From: Selenomonas sp. GACV-9
GTDB lineage: Bacteria; Bacillota; Negativicutes; Selenomonadales; Selenomonadaceae
Assembly (NCBI GenBank): GCA_900116485.1
Contig: FPAX01000002.1
Coordinates: forward strand, 186,001 to 250,000
Direction of reading: 5' to 3'
DNA: 64,000 bases
Every line of letters begins with the position of its first letter. The stretch's first letter is position 1. The translations under genes were made by a program, and so were the position numbers. This document shows positions 8,196 through 15,626 of the stretch, piece after piece. Below the pieces are notes generated by a model, which saw only the letters and a list, made by a program, of their open reading frames with translations, was not told the origin of the DNA and did no database searches.

Positions 8196-9164
8196 TTAAT
8201 GGCTCGCCAGAAGCCCCGCCGCACATTCCGCATCAGTGATCAATATATTGATATACTGGCCACGGATTGCACCAAGGACAGGCGCAATCTTGTGCCTGCC
8301 ACAAGCCACGCCGATGCGCCGCGGTACCTGTGCCAGCCGCCGCAACGAGATTCCCGCCACGCGCTCGTTGAAATCACTGAATTTTTCAGCTCCGCCATCG
8401 GCATCGAAATAGCGCAAGGCGATATCCCCCACAGCTCCCTTGCCGAGGAATTCCTGCATCAAGGACTGGTCAATATAGCCTTCCTGCAGCAACGTAGAGT
8501 GCGCAGGATCCAGCACACCTATGCCCATGAGGACCACATCCAGTGACGTGTACATATTCGTTACCTTCCGGTTTGAGCGCTCCTCCATGAACCCTTCAAG
8601 AACGTCCTTGCGCGAGAACAATGCCGGCGCAAAGAACTGGACGCTCTTGCCGCCGAAACGCTCAGCGAATTCCCTGGCCAGGTAATTGGAATGGATATCC
8701 ATGCGGCTGTCGCTGACGCCGCCTATCAGCGGCACGAACGTGCAGTTGCAGGATTTCTCCAGCCGGTATTCTGACCGGACAATATTCTGGATCGTAAGTC
8801 CCATGCTCACCCCGACAAAGTAATCATCCTTCAGGATGCGCGACAAGTATTCGAGGGTGGCGCTGCCGATTTCCGAGTTGATATTCCGCGTCCCCTGTTC
8901 CAATGGCATGGAGTCGACGATGATGACCTCCTGCAGCGAAAACTTCTTTTCCAGTTCACGCTCCATCTGTCCATAGTTCGTGTTGTCCGGATTCAGGACT
9001 TCGATCTTCACGATGCCTGTATCCTTGCCCAGCTGCAGCAGGCGGGACACTGTCGGCCGGGATATTCCCAGTGAATCGGCCACCTCTTTCTGCCCCATGC
9101 CATCAAGATAATACAGGCTGCAGCACTTGAAAATCAACCGCTTATCATCCACCAATTTCTTCAT
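8196..9164 (-). CDS. SorC/DeoR-type sugar-binding transcriptional regulator
   Basis: A DNA-binding helix-turn-helix at residues about 10-45 (GQKEVADSLGISRPTVSRLLQLGKDTGIV) is followed by the sugar-phosphate-binding domain of the SorC family, about 260 residues. It has the typical blocks VGVSMGLTIQNIV, DVVLMGIGVLDP and GAVGDIALRYFDADGG. With 322 residues it has the family length. A longer frame reaches 9251, but that extension overlaps the yacL terminator, so I chose the ATG at 9164, whose N-terminus matches relatives. It is next to the glucitol-type PTS operon on the same strand and probably senses the phosphorylated polyol. No separate promoter is obvious between the terminator and the start. 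Confidence 0.88.
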   Translation of the reverse strand: MKKLVDDKRLIFKCCSLYYLDGMGQKEVADSLGISRPTVSRLLQLGKDTGIVKIEVLNPDNTNYGQMERELEKKFSLQEVIIVDSMPLEQGTRNINSEIGSATLEYLSRILKDDYFVGVSMGLTIQNIVRSEYRLEKSCNCTFVPLIGGVSDSRMDIHSNYLAREFAERFGGKSVQFFAPALFSRKDVLEGFMEERSNRKVTNMYTSLDVVLMGIGVLDPAHSTLLQEGYIDQSLMQEFLGKGAVGDIALRYFDADGGAEKFSDFNERVAGISLRRLAQVPRRIGVACGRHKIAPVLGAIRGQYINILITDAECAAGLLASH

Positions 9165-9183
9165 TCGCTTGTCCAGCCTCTCC

Positions 9184-9222
9184 ATAAACAAAGAGAGGAA
9201 CCCCCGGTTCCTCCCTCTCAAC
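9184..9222 (-). terminator. Rho-independent terminator of yacL
   Basis: On the minus strand GAGAGGGAGGAACC pairs with GGTTCCTCTC around a short G loop, with one bulged base, and is followed by TTTGTTT. It sits 10 bases after the yacL stop and argues against the longer start of the regulator gene. Confidence 0.8.
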
Positions 9223-9231
9223 ATCTGCCTG

Positions 9232-10386
9232 TCAATTCTTCGGTTTAGCAAAAATCATGCGGCCAGCAGCAGTCTGCAAGGCCGATGTGACTTCCACGGC
9301 AATCGTCTCATTCATGAACCGTTGACCACCCTCGACAACAATCATCGTTCCATCATCGAGATAAGCAACTCCCTGGCCCTGTTCCTTGCCCGATTTGACC
9401 AGAGTTACCTCCATGGTCTCACCTGGGATGACGACCGGTTTCACGGCGTTGGCCAACTCGTTGATATTGAGCACTTCAACACCACGCAGCTGAGCTACTT
9501 TATTGAGGTTGAAGTCATTGGTTATGATCTTGCCACTGACCTGTTGGCCGAGCCGTACCAGCTTGGAATCGACTTCAGTGATATCATCGAAATCAACATT
9601 CGTGACCTCTACTTTGCAGCGTGTCCCCTGACGGATGCGCTGCAGGATATCCAGTCCCCGGCGACCACGGGTGCGTTTGAGTGCATCAGACGAATCGGCA
9701 ATATGCTGCAATTCCTCCAGAACGAATACCGGAATCAGCAGGGTTCCCTCAATGAAACCCGTATCACAGATATCCGCAATTCGGCCATCGATGATGACAC
9801 TGGTATCCAGCAGTTTATAGTTGGCCTGCTGCCCACCCTCAGGCGCCACAGGCTGCTTGCCTTTGGCTGCAGCTGAGGTTTCAGGATTCCTGGCCACTGC
9901 CTTCATGAACTTCTGGATGAAGTCAAACAGCCCCGCAAGATCCTTGCGCTTGCGGATTGTCAGCGTGATACCCAGATAACCAAAGACAATACTGAAAATC
10001 ACCGGGATGTACTCACCGACCACGGGAATTTTGGAAAAGGCATAGCCCAATAGATTAGCAATTATGAGTCCGAGAAAGAGTCCCACTACGCCGGCAATGA
10101 CATCATGAATCGGCATCTTGTTCAGCTGTACCTCCACCCAGGCCGCAAACCGCTTGAGCTGACGGATGAAATATGCCGACAGGATAAAGCCTACGATGCC
10201 GCCAATCACAGCACCGAGAAGGATGCATACGAGACCGGCAAAGGTCAACTTGAAGAGTCCCATGTCCGCCTTGAGGATTTCCGTGCTGATAAAGCTTGTC
10301 AGCAGTGGCGTGGCCAGATTCAGCAGTGCTGCGCCGGCAATTGCCATGAACAACGTGATAAAAAAGCGCAATACACGATCCAGCAT
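9232..10386 (-). CDS. yacL: PIN/TRAM domain membrane protein (YacL-like)
   Basis: Four predicted membrane segments in residues 1-150 are followed by a PIN nuclease-like domain (LLDTSVIIDGRIADICDTGF; acidic residues in DTS and later in SGKIITNDFNLNKVA) and a C-terminal TRAM domain (residues about 315-375). The 384-residue length agrees with Bacillus YacL. The frame could begin at a GTG at 10395, but that codon overlaps the ribosome site GGGAGG; the ATG at 10386 is 8 bases after it and is preferred. In other Firmicutes yacL lies directly before ispD; here the sorbitol PTS block intervenes. The substrate is not known with certainty; a role in RNA cleavage or binding is inferred from the domains. 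Confidence 0.93.
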   Translation of the reverse strand: MLDRVLRFFITLFMAIAGAALLNLATPLLTSFISTEILKADMGLFKLTFAGLVCILLGAVIGGIVGFILSAYFIRQLKRFAAWVEVQLNKMPIHDVIAGVVGLFLGLIIANLLGYAFSKIPVVGEYIPVIFSIVFGYLGITLTIRKRKDLAGLFDFIQKFMKAVARNPETSAAAKGKQPVAPEGGQQANYKLLDTSVIIDGRIADICDTGFIEGTLLIPVFVLEELQHIADSSDALKRTRGRRGLDILQRIRQGTRCKVEVTNVDFDDITEVDSKLVRLGQQVSGKIITNDFNLNKVAQLRGVEVLNINELANAVKPVVIPGETMEVTLVKSGKEQGQGVAYLDDGTMIVVEGGQRFMNETIAVEVTSALQTAAGRMIFAKPKN

Positions 10387-10438
10387 CTTGTCCACCTCCC
10401 TTCATGATATAGTGTTTTTTATAGTTTGTCACAAAGTC

Positions 10439-10468
10439 AGTATAGACAATTTTGTCTCGCACTGTCAA
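10439..10468 (-). promoter_or_regulatory. Promoter of yacL
   Basis: TTGACA and TATACT with an 18-base spacer on the minus strand, about 50 bases before the yacL ATG. A small palindrome GACAATTTTGTC (10445-10456) lies in the spacer. Confidence 0.65.
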
Positions 10469-10512
10469 CTGACTCGAGGAATTCTCAAAAAATTTTAATT
10501 TCTCTTCTTATG

Positions 10513-10566
10513 ACAAAAAGAGGAATTGTACATAAGCAACAACCTCCGCTCATGTGCAATTCCTCT
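10513..10566 (-). terminator. Rho-independent terminator of carD
   Basis: A 14-bp stem (GAGGAATTGCACAT with ATGTACAATTCCTC, one mismatch) and a long loop are followed by TTTTTGT on the minus strand, about 20 bases after the carD stop. Confidence 0.85.
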
Positions 10567-10586
10567 GCTAGACGGTGACCATCCTG

Positions 10587-11081
10587 TCAGTGCAGGTTAT
10601 GTGACAGGATCTCTTCCATCCAGCCTTCCACTTCTGCCGGTGTTTTGTCACAGGCATAGACGAGTTCGCTGACTAGGATTTGTTTCGCCAGATCCAGCAA
10701 CCGCCTTTCTCCCGAAGAAATCTTCCTTTGCCGATCCCGCAGGATCAAATCGCGGGCTACTGCGGCCACATCGCAGATATCCCCGCTCTTCATCCGGTCA
10801 AGATTGGCATGAAAGCGCTTGTTCCAGCTCCCCAGTTCCCGTTCAGGCTTATCTTCCAGTACATCACGTACCTCATCCACCTTCGCTACGGAGATGACAT
10901 CCCTAAGACCGATATTATCCACATTATCGGTAGGAATCATCACCTTCATATTGCCCAGTGGCATCTGGAGAACATAATAGGATTTCCCTTCACCGAGAAC
11001 TTCACAGTTCTCAATTCCAGCAATCACACCGGCTCCATGCATCGGATAGACTACCTTATCTCCTATTTGCAGCAAACACAC
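10587..11081 (-). CDS. CarD/CdnL-family RNA polymerase-binding regulator
   Basis: The N-terminal RNA-polymerase interacting Tudor-like domain is clear (IGDKVVYPMHGAGVIAGIE, residues 6-24). It is followed by an alpha-helical C-terminal domain with the conserved block RWHANLD-like (here KRFHANLDRMKSGD) and SSGERRLLDLAKQIL. The 164-residue length is typical. Such proteins bind the polymerase beta subunit and stabilise open complexes, often at rRNA promoters. The start is probably a GTG at 11081 behind GAGGGG. The gene is monocistronic: it has its own consensus promoter (11135-11163) and terminator. CarD followed by yacL is a recurrent Firmicute arrangement. Confidence 0.92.
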   Translation of the reverse strand: MCLLQIGDKVVYPMHGAGVIAGIENCEVLGEGKSYYVLQMPLGNMKVMIPTDNVDNIGLRDVISVAKVDEVRDVLEDKPERELGSWNKRFHANLDRMKSGDICDVAAVARDLILRDRQRKISSGERRLLDLAKQILVSELVYACDKTPAEVEGWMEEILSHNLH

Positions 11082-11134
11082 ACCCCCTCAAAACACACAA
11101 GTTCAAGTTGGAATTTTTCGTTACCTGCCTTTCC

Positions 11135-11163
11135 ATTATAACATGATTGTCGCATTATTTCAA
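11135..11163 (-). promoter_or_regulatory. Promoter of the carD-like gene
   Basis: TTGAAA and TATAAT with a 17-base spacer on the minus strand, about 55 bases upstream of the start codon, in an AT-rich gap. Confidence 0.8.
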
Positions 11164-11220
11164 AAGTTAAAATTTTAAATTTTAACACATATCTATGATA
11201 TCGTCAAGAGATTTTCGTCA

Positions 11221-11260
11221 TAAAATAAAGACCACCGGGGGCTCTCTGCCACCAGTGGCC
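11221..11260 (-). terminator. Rho-independent terminator of the tcdA-gpsA pair
   Basis: A 9-bp stem with wobble pairs (GGCCACTGG with CCGGTGGTC) is followed by TTTATTTTA on the minus strand, 16 bases after the gpsA stop. Confidence 0.7.
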
Positions 11261-11275
11261 TTGTTCATTCCTGAT

Positions 11276-12241
11276 TTATGCTTGTTCCGATTTGGTGCTG
11301 CGCATAAACAGCTGCGTCAATTGTTCTTTCGGATCTTTATGGTTATGGACAATCTCATATACGGTCTCGCAAATCGGCAGCTCTGCATGGTATTCACCTG
11401 CCAGGGCCATCAAGGCCTCTACCGTATAGACTCCTTCAGCCAGCTTGCTGAACGGCTTGCCCGTAATCAGATCCTCGCCAAACCGGCGGTTATTGCTATG
11501 GGGGGAAAACAAGGTCGCCTCATAGTCGCCAAGATGTGACAGGCCATACACTGTCATCTTGTCGCCGCCCATCTTCTCGATAAGCCGCGAAAGCTCACGG
11601 GTACCTCGCGCCATCAGCGCCCCCTTGAGGCTGCCATAGCCAAAGCCATCGAGCATGCCCGCCGCCAGGCCGATGACATTCTTCGCCGCCGCACCGATCT
11701 CAGTTCCCAGCAGATCCTCCCCGTAATAGAACCGAATCAGCGGACTCGAAAAGGCATCGACAAGTTCTTTCGTCAATTGCATGTCCGCCGCTGCAATGAC
11801 CATGCAGTTCGGAATGCCGCGGGTGAAGTCCTGCACATGGCCAGGACCGACCCATACAGCCACAGGAACTTCCGACCCCACAGCCTCGCGGAACACCGTT
11901 GTCAAACGCTTGCCCGTGCCGATTTCCAACCCCTTCATGCAAAGCACGAAACGCTTGCCCGTCAGGACACCGAGCTCCGCCAGCTGGCCGGCAAAGCCGC
12001 GTAACTGCTGGCTGCTGATCGAAATCACGATCGTATCAGCAAAGTCCAGTGCCTCGCGGATATCTTCCGTCAAGGCCACTGACTCCGGCAGCTCCAGATA
12101 TTCATTCTTGCGCGTTTCCCGCAGCTCCTGCAGGTGTTTGGAGCCTTTGCGGCCCCAAAGCAGTACATCATGACCGATATGATTGGCATACCAGGCATGG
12201 AAAGTTCCCCAACGGCCACAGCCAAGAACCGTTACCTTCAT
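11276..12241 (-). CDS. gpsA: Glycerol-3-phosphate dehydrogenase [NAD(P)+] GpsA
   Basis: Reduces dihydroxyacetone phosphate to sn-glycerol 3-phosphate for phospholipid synthesis. The N-terminal NAD(P) motif VLGCGRWGTFHAWY is present (family GxGxxG with a Trp). Then follow VLCMKGLEIGTGK, the catalytic region GTEIGAAAKNVIGLAAGMLDGFGYG with the active-site Lys, and the substrate block YGLSHLGDYEATLFSPHSNNRRFG. The family length is about 330; here it is 321. The ATG overlaps the tcdA stop as ATGA, so the two genes are translationally coupled although functionally unrelated. The first residues of the NAD motif (GCGRWG rather than GAGSWG) show mild variation but no loss of key residues. Confidence 0.93.
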   Translation of the reverse strand: MKVTVLGCGRWGTFHAWYANHIGHDVLLWGRKGSKHLQELRETRKNEYLELPESVALTEDIREALDFADTIVISISSQQLRGFAGQLAELGVLTGKRFVLCMKGLEIGTGKRLTTVFREAVGSEVPVAVWVGPGHVQDFTRGIPNCMVIAAADMQLTKELVDAFSSPLIRFYYGEDLLGTEIGAAAKNVIGLAAGMLDGFGYGSLKGALMARGTRELSRLIEKMGGDKMTVYGLSHLGDYEATLFSPHSNNRRFGEDLITGKPFSKLAEGVYTVEALMALAGEYHAELPICETVYEIVHNHKDPKEQLTQLFMRSTKSEQA

Positions 12242-13053
12242 GCTGACACCTCCACCTTCGCGCCGGTGATGTCACGGACGACCTCACCAGCAATGATAAG
12301 ACCTACTACCGACGGGACGAATGAGATACTTCCCGGTACAGCCCTTTTGGCCGCGCAGTTATTAGCACTGCCCGGCGGGCAGACACAGTTTTTCCCGCAG
12401 CCGCCAGGACTTACAGTCAGCGGCTTTTCCTTCGAGTAGACCACCTTGAGTTTTTTCACATGATGCTCCTTCATCTTCTTGCGCATCACACGGGCCAGCG
12501 GATCGACGCTCGTCTTATAGATATCCGCTACCTCAAACTTCGTCGGGTCAAGCTTGTTGCCAGCCCCCATGCTGCAGATAATGGGAATATTCCGTTCACG
12601 GCACTGCAGGACCAGATTGATCTTGCCTGTAACCGTATCGATGGCATCCACCACATAATCATAGTGCTGCTGGAAAAACTTATCGGCATTTTCCGGCAGG
12701 TAAAAATCTTCGATCGTATCCACCACAGCCTGCGGATTGATGTCAAGGATGCGTTCCTTCATGACCTGTGTCTTCGGCTGGCCTACCGTTTTCGAGGTAG
12801 CATGGATCTGACGGTTGATATTCGTCAGGCAGACCAAATCATTGTCCACCAGCACCAGATGTCCGACACCGGCGCGTGCCAGTCCCTCGGCCACAAACGA
12901 GCCAACGCCGCCGACGCCAAACACCGCTACAGTTGCCTCGGCCAGTTTCTTCATTCCCGCTTCTCCCAGCAAGAGCTCCGTACGAGAGAATCTGCCTAAT
13001 TTCCCCAATGTATCTGTTCCTTTCTGTTTCGTCACTGAAAATCCTGTATCCAT
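12238..13053 (-). CDS. tcdA: tRNA threonylcarbamoyladenosine dehydratase TcdA (ThiF/E1-like)
   Basis: ATP-dependent enzyme that converts t6A of tRNA into the cyclic form. The E1-like adenylation domain shows the nucleotide-binding motif VAVFGVGGVGSFVAEGLARAG, then VDNDLVCLTNINRQIHA and VVDAIDTVTGK. The C-terminal region contains a Cys-rich segment (GGCGKNCVCPPGSANNC) where other TcdA proteins often have only one or two Cys. A longer frame to 13116 overlaps the ftsZ terminator; the ATG at 13053 (271 residues) is therefore used, and a GTG six codons further on (behind AGGA) is also possible. Its stop overlaps the gpsA start. Confidence 0.9.
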   Translation of the reverse strand: MDTGFSVTKQKGTDTLGKLGRFSRTELLLGEAGMKKLAEATVAVFGVGGVGSFVAEGLARAGVGHLVLVDNDLVCLTNINRQIHATSKTVGQPKTQVMKERILDINPQAVVDTIEDFYLPENADKFFQQHYDYVVDAIDTVTGKINLVLQCRERNIPIICSMGAGNKLDPTKFEVADIYKTSVDPLARVMRKKMKEHHVKKLKVVYSKEKPLTVSPGGCGKNCVCPPGSANNCAAKRAVPGSISFVPSVVGLIIAGEVVRDITGAKVEVSA

Positions 13054-13070
13054 TATACCTGCTCGCGACG

Positions 13071-13103
13071 GAAAAAGGAACTGCAGACATGCCTGCAGTT
13101 CCT
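13071..13103 (-). terminator. Rho-independent terminator of ftsZ
   Basis: A perfect 10-bp stem GGAACTGCAG / CTGCAGTTCC with a 6-base loop, followed by TTTTTC on the minus strand, 16 bases after the ftsZ stop. Confidence 0.9.
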
Positions 13104-13118
13104 TTTGAACCATCACAG

Positions 13119-14261
13119 TTATTTCTTCTCCTGGGAATCATCCGTCAACTTGAAGGCCGGAATGGCAAATGCTCCTGACTGCTTGAACGCCGGTTTTTCC
13201 TGCGGCTTGTTCATGAAGGACGGCGTATCAAGGGAAAAGGCCTCTTTCTGTACCTTGCTTTCAGGTACCTTGACCGTCGGCGACTTCATAACCACACTGT
13301 CGGCAAAATCCGTGGCGATGATTGTCGCCTGGACATTGCCATTCATCGAATCATCCACCACTGTTCCGAGGATGATGTTGACCTCAGGATCTGCATGTTC
13401 GACGATATAGCGCGTCGCCTCGTCCACATCGTAAAGGCTAAGCGTATGATCACCAGTCAGATTCAAGATGACACCGCGTGCCCCCTTGAGCCCCTTGTCG
13501 ATGAGCGGGCTCTCAGCAGCCGCCTTGACGGCATCCACAGCGCTGCGCTTGCTGCTGCCGATGCCCAGCAGCGCATCACTGCTGTCACTCTGACGGAAAA
13601 TCGTCGTAACATCGGCAAAGTCTACATTGATGACACCTGTCGTGAGGATCAGCTCGGCTACACAGTTGATGGCCTGCTTGAGGACCTCATCGGCGCACTC
13701 AAAGGCCGTAACCAGCGTCATGCGGCGGTTTTCCGGCAGCTTCATCAGATTGTCATTCTCTACGGCAATCAGAGCATCCATCTGTGACTGCATCTTGACG
13801 ATACCTTCCATGGCAGTGTGTTTCTTGCGGCTGCCCTCAAAAGAGAACGGCACCGTCACAACGCCGACAGACAGGATGCCCATCTCTTTGGCCAGACGCG
13901 CCACCACCGGCGCAGCACCAGTACCGGTGCCGCCACCCATACCAGCCGTTATGAAGACAAGATCAGCGCCATTGAGCGCGTCCTTGATCTTGTTTTCCTC
14001 GGCCTTGGCCGCTTGCTCAGCCACTGTGATATTGCCGCCAGTACCACGGCCGCGCGTCAGTGACTCTCCAATCTGGATGCAGCGAACACCTGACTGTTCC
14101 ACCAGCTGCAGCTGTTTGGCATCCGTATTGATGGCGATAAGCTCTATCTCTAATTCATTATGCTGTCCCATGCGCATAAGTACGCTGTTGCCGCCGCCAC
14201 CGACGCCGAATACCTTGATCTTGACTTTCGGTTTTATGATTGATGTTTCATCTGCTGTCAT
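13119..14261 (-). CDS. ftsZ: Cell division protein FtsZ
   Basis: Tubulin-like GTPase that forms the division ring. Visible motifs are VFGVGGGGNSVLMRM near the N-terminus, the GTP-binding tubulin signature GMGGGTGTGAAPV (residues about 100), and the T7 loop NVDFADVTTIF needed for GTP hydrolysis in the polymer. The C-terminus has a linker of about 40 residues and ends with AIPAFKLTDDSQEKK, which resembles the conserved C-terminal peptide (IPAFLR-like) but has a charged extension. With 380 residues it is of normal size. A TTG at 14279 would lengthen it by six codons; the ATG at 14261 behind GAGGGG is preferred. It stands apart from ftsA/ftsQ and carries its own terminator. Confidence 0.97.
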   Translation of the reverse strand: MTADETSIIKPKVKIKVFGVGGGGNSVLMRMGQHNELEIELIAINTDAKQLQLVEQSGVRCIQIGESLTRGRGTGGNITVAEQAAKAEENKIKDALNGADLVFITAGMGGGTGTGAAPVVARLAKEMGILSVGVVTVPFSFEGSRKKHTAMEGIVKMQSQMDALIAVENDNLMKLPENRRMTLVTAFECADEVLKQAINCVAELILTTGVINVDFADVTTIFRQSDSSDALLGIGSSKRSAVDAVKAAAESPLIDKGLKGARGVILNLTGDHTLSLYDVDEATRYIVEHADPEVNIILGTVVDDSMNGNVQATIIATDFADSVVMKSPTVKVPESKVQKEAFSLDTPSFMNKPQEKPAFKQSGAFAIPAFKLTDDSQEKK

Positions 14262-14373
14262 GGAACATTCCCCTCTCAATTCAACATATCTTTATATGTA
14301 TTCGCCATATACCCTGTCCATTCCTGCCTGATTTGCAAGAAATATCCGCGACAACACCATATACATGATATAC

Positions 14374-14410
14374 GAAAAAGGCAGGACTGCCTCAAAAAGC
14401 AGCCCTGCCT
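14374..14410 (-). terminator. Rho-independent terminator upstream of ftsZ
   Basis: On the minus strand an 11-bp stem with one mismatch (GGCAGGGCTGC with GCAGTCCTGCC) around a TTTTTGAG loop is followed by TTTTT. No annotated gene ends directly before it; it closes a possible short transcript starting near 14563. It also insulates ftsZ. Confidence 0.85.
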
Positions 14411-14437
14411 CCCCTCTCCGCCAGCCTATCCACGGAC

Positions 14438-14521
14438 TCAGCTGAAGAGGAATACCGCTAAACAAGCCAGAACGATCTTCAAGCTGTCAAGCTTCACGCC
14501 AAACACTTCCTTACTCCGCAT
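14438..14521 (-). CDS. Possible small membrane peptide (27 residues) between eamA and ftsZ
   Basis: A short frame lies between a consensus-like promoter (14570-14598) and a strong terminator (14374-14410), so a transcript of about 180 bases is plausible. The frame MRSKEVFGVKLDSLKIVLACLAVFLFS has a basic N-terminus and one hydrophobic C-terminal helix, as in small membrane peptides. The ribosome site for the ATG is poor. A GTG at codon 9 has AAGGAAG upstream at spacing 8 and would give a 19-residue peptide. It could equally be a non-coding RNA. I do not recognise the peptide. Confidence 0.3.
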   Translation of the reverse strand: MRSKEVFGVKLDSLKIVLACLAVFLFS

Positions 14522-14569
14522 CCAGCAATAATATTCGCATCTAGCAATGAAAGTTAACCGTTTAAACTG

Positions 14570-14598
14570 ATTATACACTTGTCGGCAGAAAATAGCAA
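14570..14598 (-). promoter_or_regulatory. Promoter of the short transcript upstream of ftsZ
   Basis: TTGCTA and TATAAT with a 17-base spacer on the minus strand, immediately downstream of the eamA stop. The remaining bases of the 344-base gap (14262-14605) hold the short transcript, its terminator and the AT-rich ftsZ upstream region, where TGGACA-18-TATAAA is a weak promoter candidate for ftsZ. Confidence 0.55.
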
Positions 14599-14605
14599 TC
14601 CCTAT

Positions 14606-15484
14606 TCAGCGGCGCCTGAGTATCAGCCGCGACTGCGTGACAAGGACGCCAGCCAGCATGAGACCACAACCGGCAATCTGCACAGTGCTCATGAACTCCC
14701 CCAGGAGCAGCCAGCTCGCTACCACGCCAAAGACTGCCTCAAAACTCATGATAATGGCTGCCGGCCCCGGCTCGGCATACTTCTGCCCATAGATCTGCAG
14801 AGTAAAGGCCACGCCCCCGGACATCACGCCACCATAGAAGATAGCAAACCAGGCTGCCACCAGTGGGCTCCAGCTGATATTCTCAAAGCACAGCGCCGCC
14901 ACCGTACTGCCGAGCCAGCACACGGAAATCTGGGCCACCGACAGCTCGATGGCATCCACACGCTCCGCATAGCGGTCGATGAACAGGATCTGGGCCGCCC
15001 AGAAAAACGCGCTGAGGAAAACCAGACCATCGCCATAGTTCAGCGTCACCGCTCCATGAATGGACAGCAGATAAAGGCCTGCCAGGGCCGCCACGGCCCC
15101 CGCCCAGTTCTCACCGTAGATCTTCTTGCCGAGGACCGCTGCCCCCAGCGGAACCAGGATGATGTATAACGCCGTGATGAAAGCTGTCTTGCCAGCCGTC
15201 GTATAGAGCATCGCCACCTGCTGCAACGAGGTAGCCACAAACATGATGGCACCAGCGCCAAAGCCAGCCCGCCAACCCGGATGATACGTGCCGCGCTGTT
15301 TCTCCTGTTCCCGCCGCCCACGCAGCACAAACCAAAGTGCCAACAGGAATACGAAGCCCAGGAAATAACGCGCCATCGCATAGGTAAACGGCCCCAGTCC
15401 ATCCATGCCCACCATCTGGGCCACAAATGTCGTACCCCAAATAAACGCCGCACCTAAGAGCAATAACGAACCTTTCAACCGCAT
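14606..15484 (-). CDS. EamA/DMT-family transporter
   Basis: Inner-membrane drug/metabolite transporter of 292 residues with about ten hydrophobic segments arranged as two EamA repeats. The first repeat contains LLLLGAAFIWGTTFVAQM and the Pro/Gly-rich PFTYAMARYFLGFVFLLALW. The second begins around residue 150 and ends with SFEAVFGVVASWLLLGEFMS, a family hallmark followed by a basic C-terminus. The start has AAGGAGAGG. It is flanked by terminators on both sides and appears monocistronic. The substrate cannot be told from sequence; relatives export amino acids or metabolites. Confidence 0.9.
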   Translation of the reverse strand: MRLKGSLLLLGAAFIWGTTFVAQMVGMDGLGPFTYAMARYFLGFVFLLALWFVLRGRREQEKQRGTYHPGWRAGFGAGAIMFVATSLQQVAMLYTTAGKTAFITALYIILVPLGAAVLGKKIYGENWAGAVAALAGLYLLSIHGAVTLNYGDGLVFLSAFFWAAQILFIDRYAERVDAIELSVAQISVCWLGSTVAALCFENISWSPLVAAWFAIFYGGVMSGGVAFTLQIYGQKYAEPGPAAIIMSFEAVFGVVASWLLLGEFMSTVQIAGCGLMLAGVLVTQSRLILRRR

Positions 15485-15563
15485 GCTACCTCTCCTTTCG
15501 TGATGGTTTCCATTATACGGATTCCCTCAGGCATTTTCAATATCTGTTTCCATTTTCCGCCAG

Positions 15564-15612
15564 CAAAAAAGGCCGGGAACCGAAACAAACTCTGTCTCAG
15601 TTCTCAGCCTTT
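15564..15612 (-). terminator. Rho-independent terminator of the GntP gene
   Basis: A stem of about 16 bp with wobble pairs and one mismatch (GGCTGAGAACTGAGAC with GTTTCGGTTCCCGGCC) is followed by TTTTTT on the minus strand, 15 bases after the stop. Confidence 0.85.
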
Positions 15613-15626
15613 TGTCCAGCCTTCCG

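Noticed and set aside
9165..9251. N-terminal extension of the SorC-type regulator
   Set aside because: It overlaps the yacL terminator hairpin and T run, and it does not resemble the family N-terminus.
13054..13116. N-terminal extension of tcdA
   Set aside because: It runs through the ftsZ terminator stem; no ribosome site supports it.
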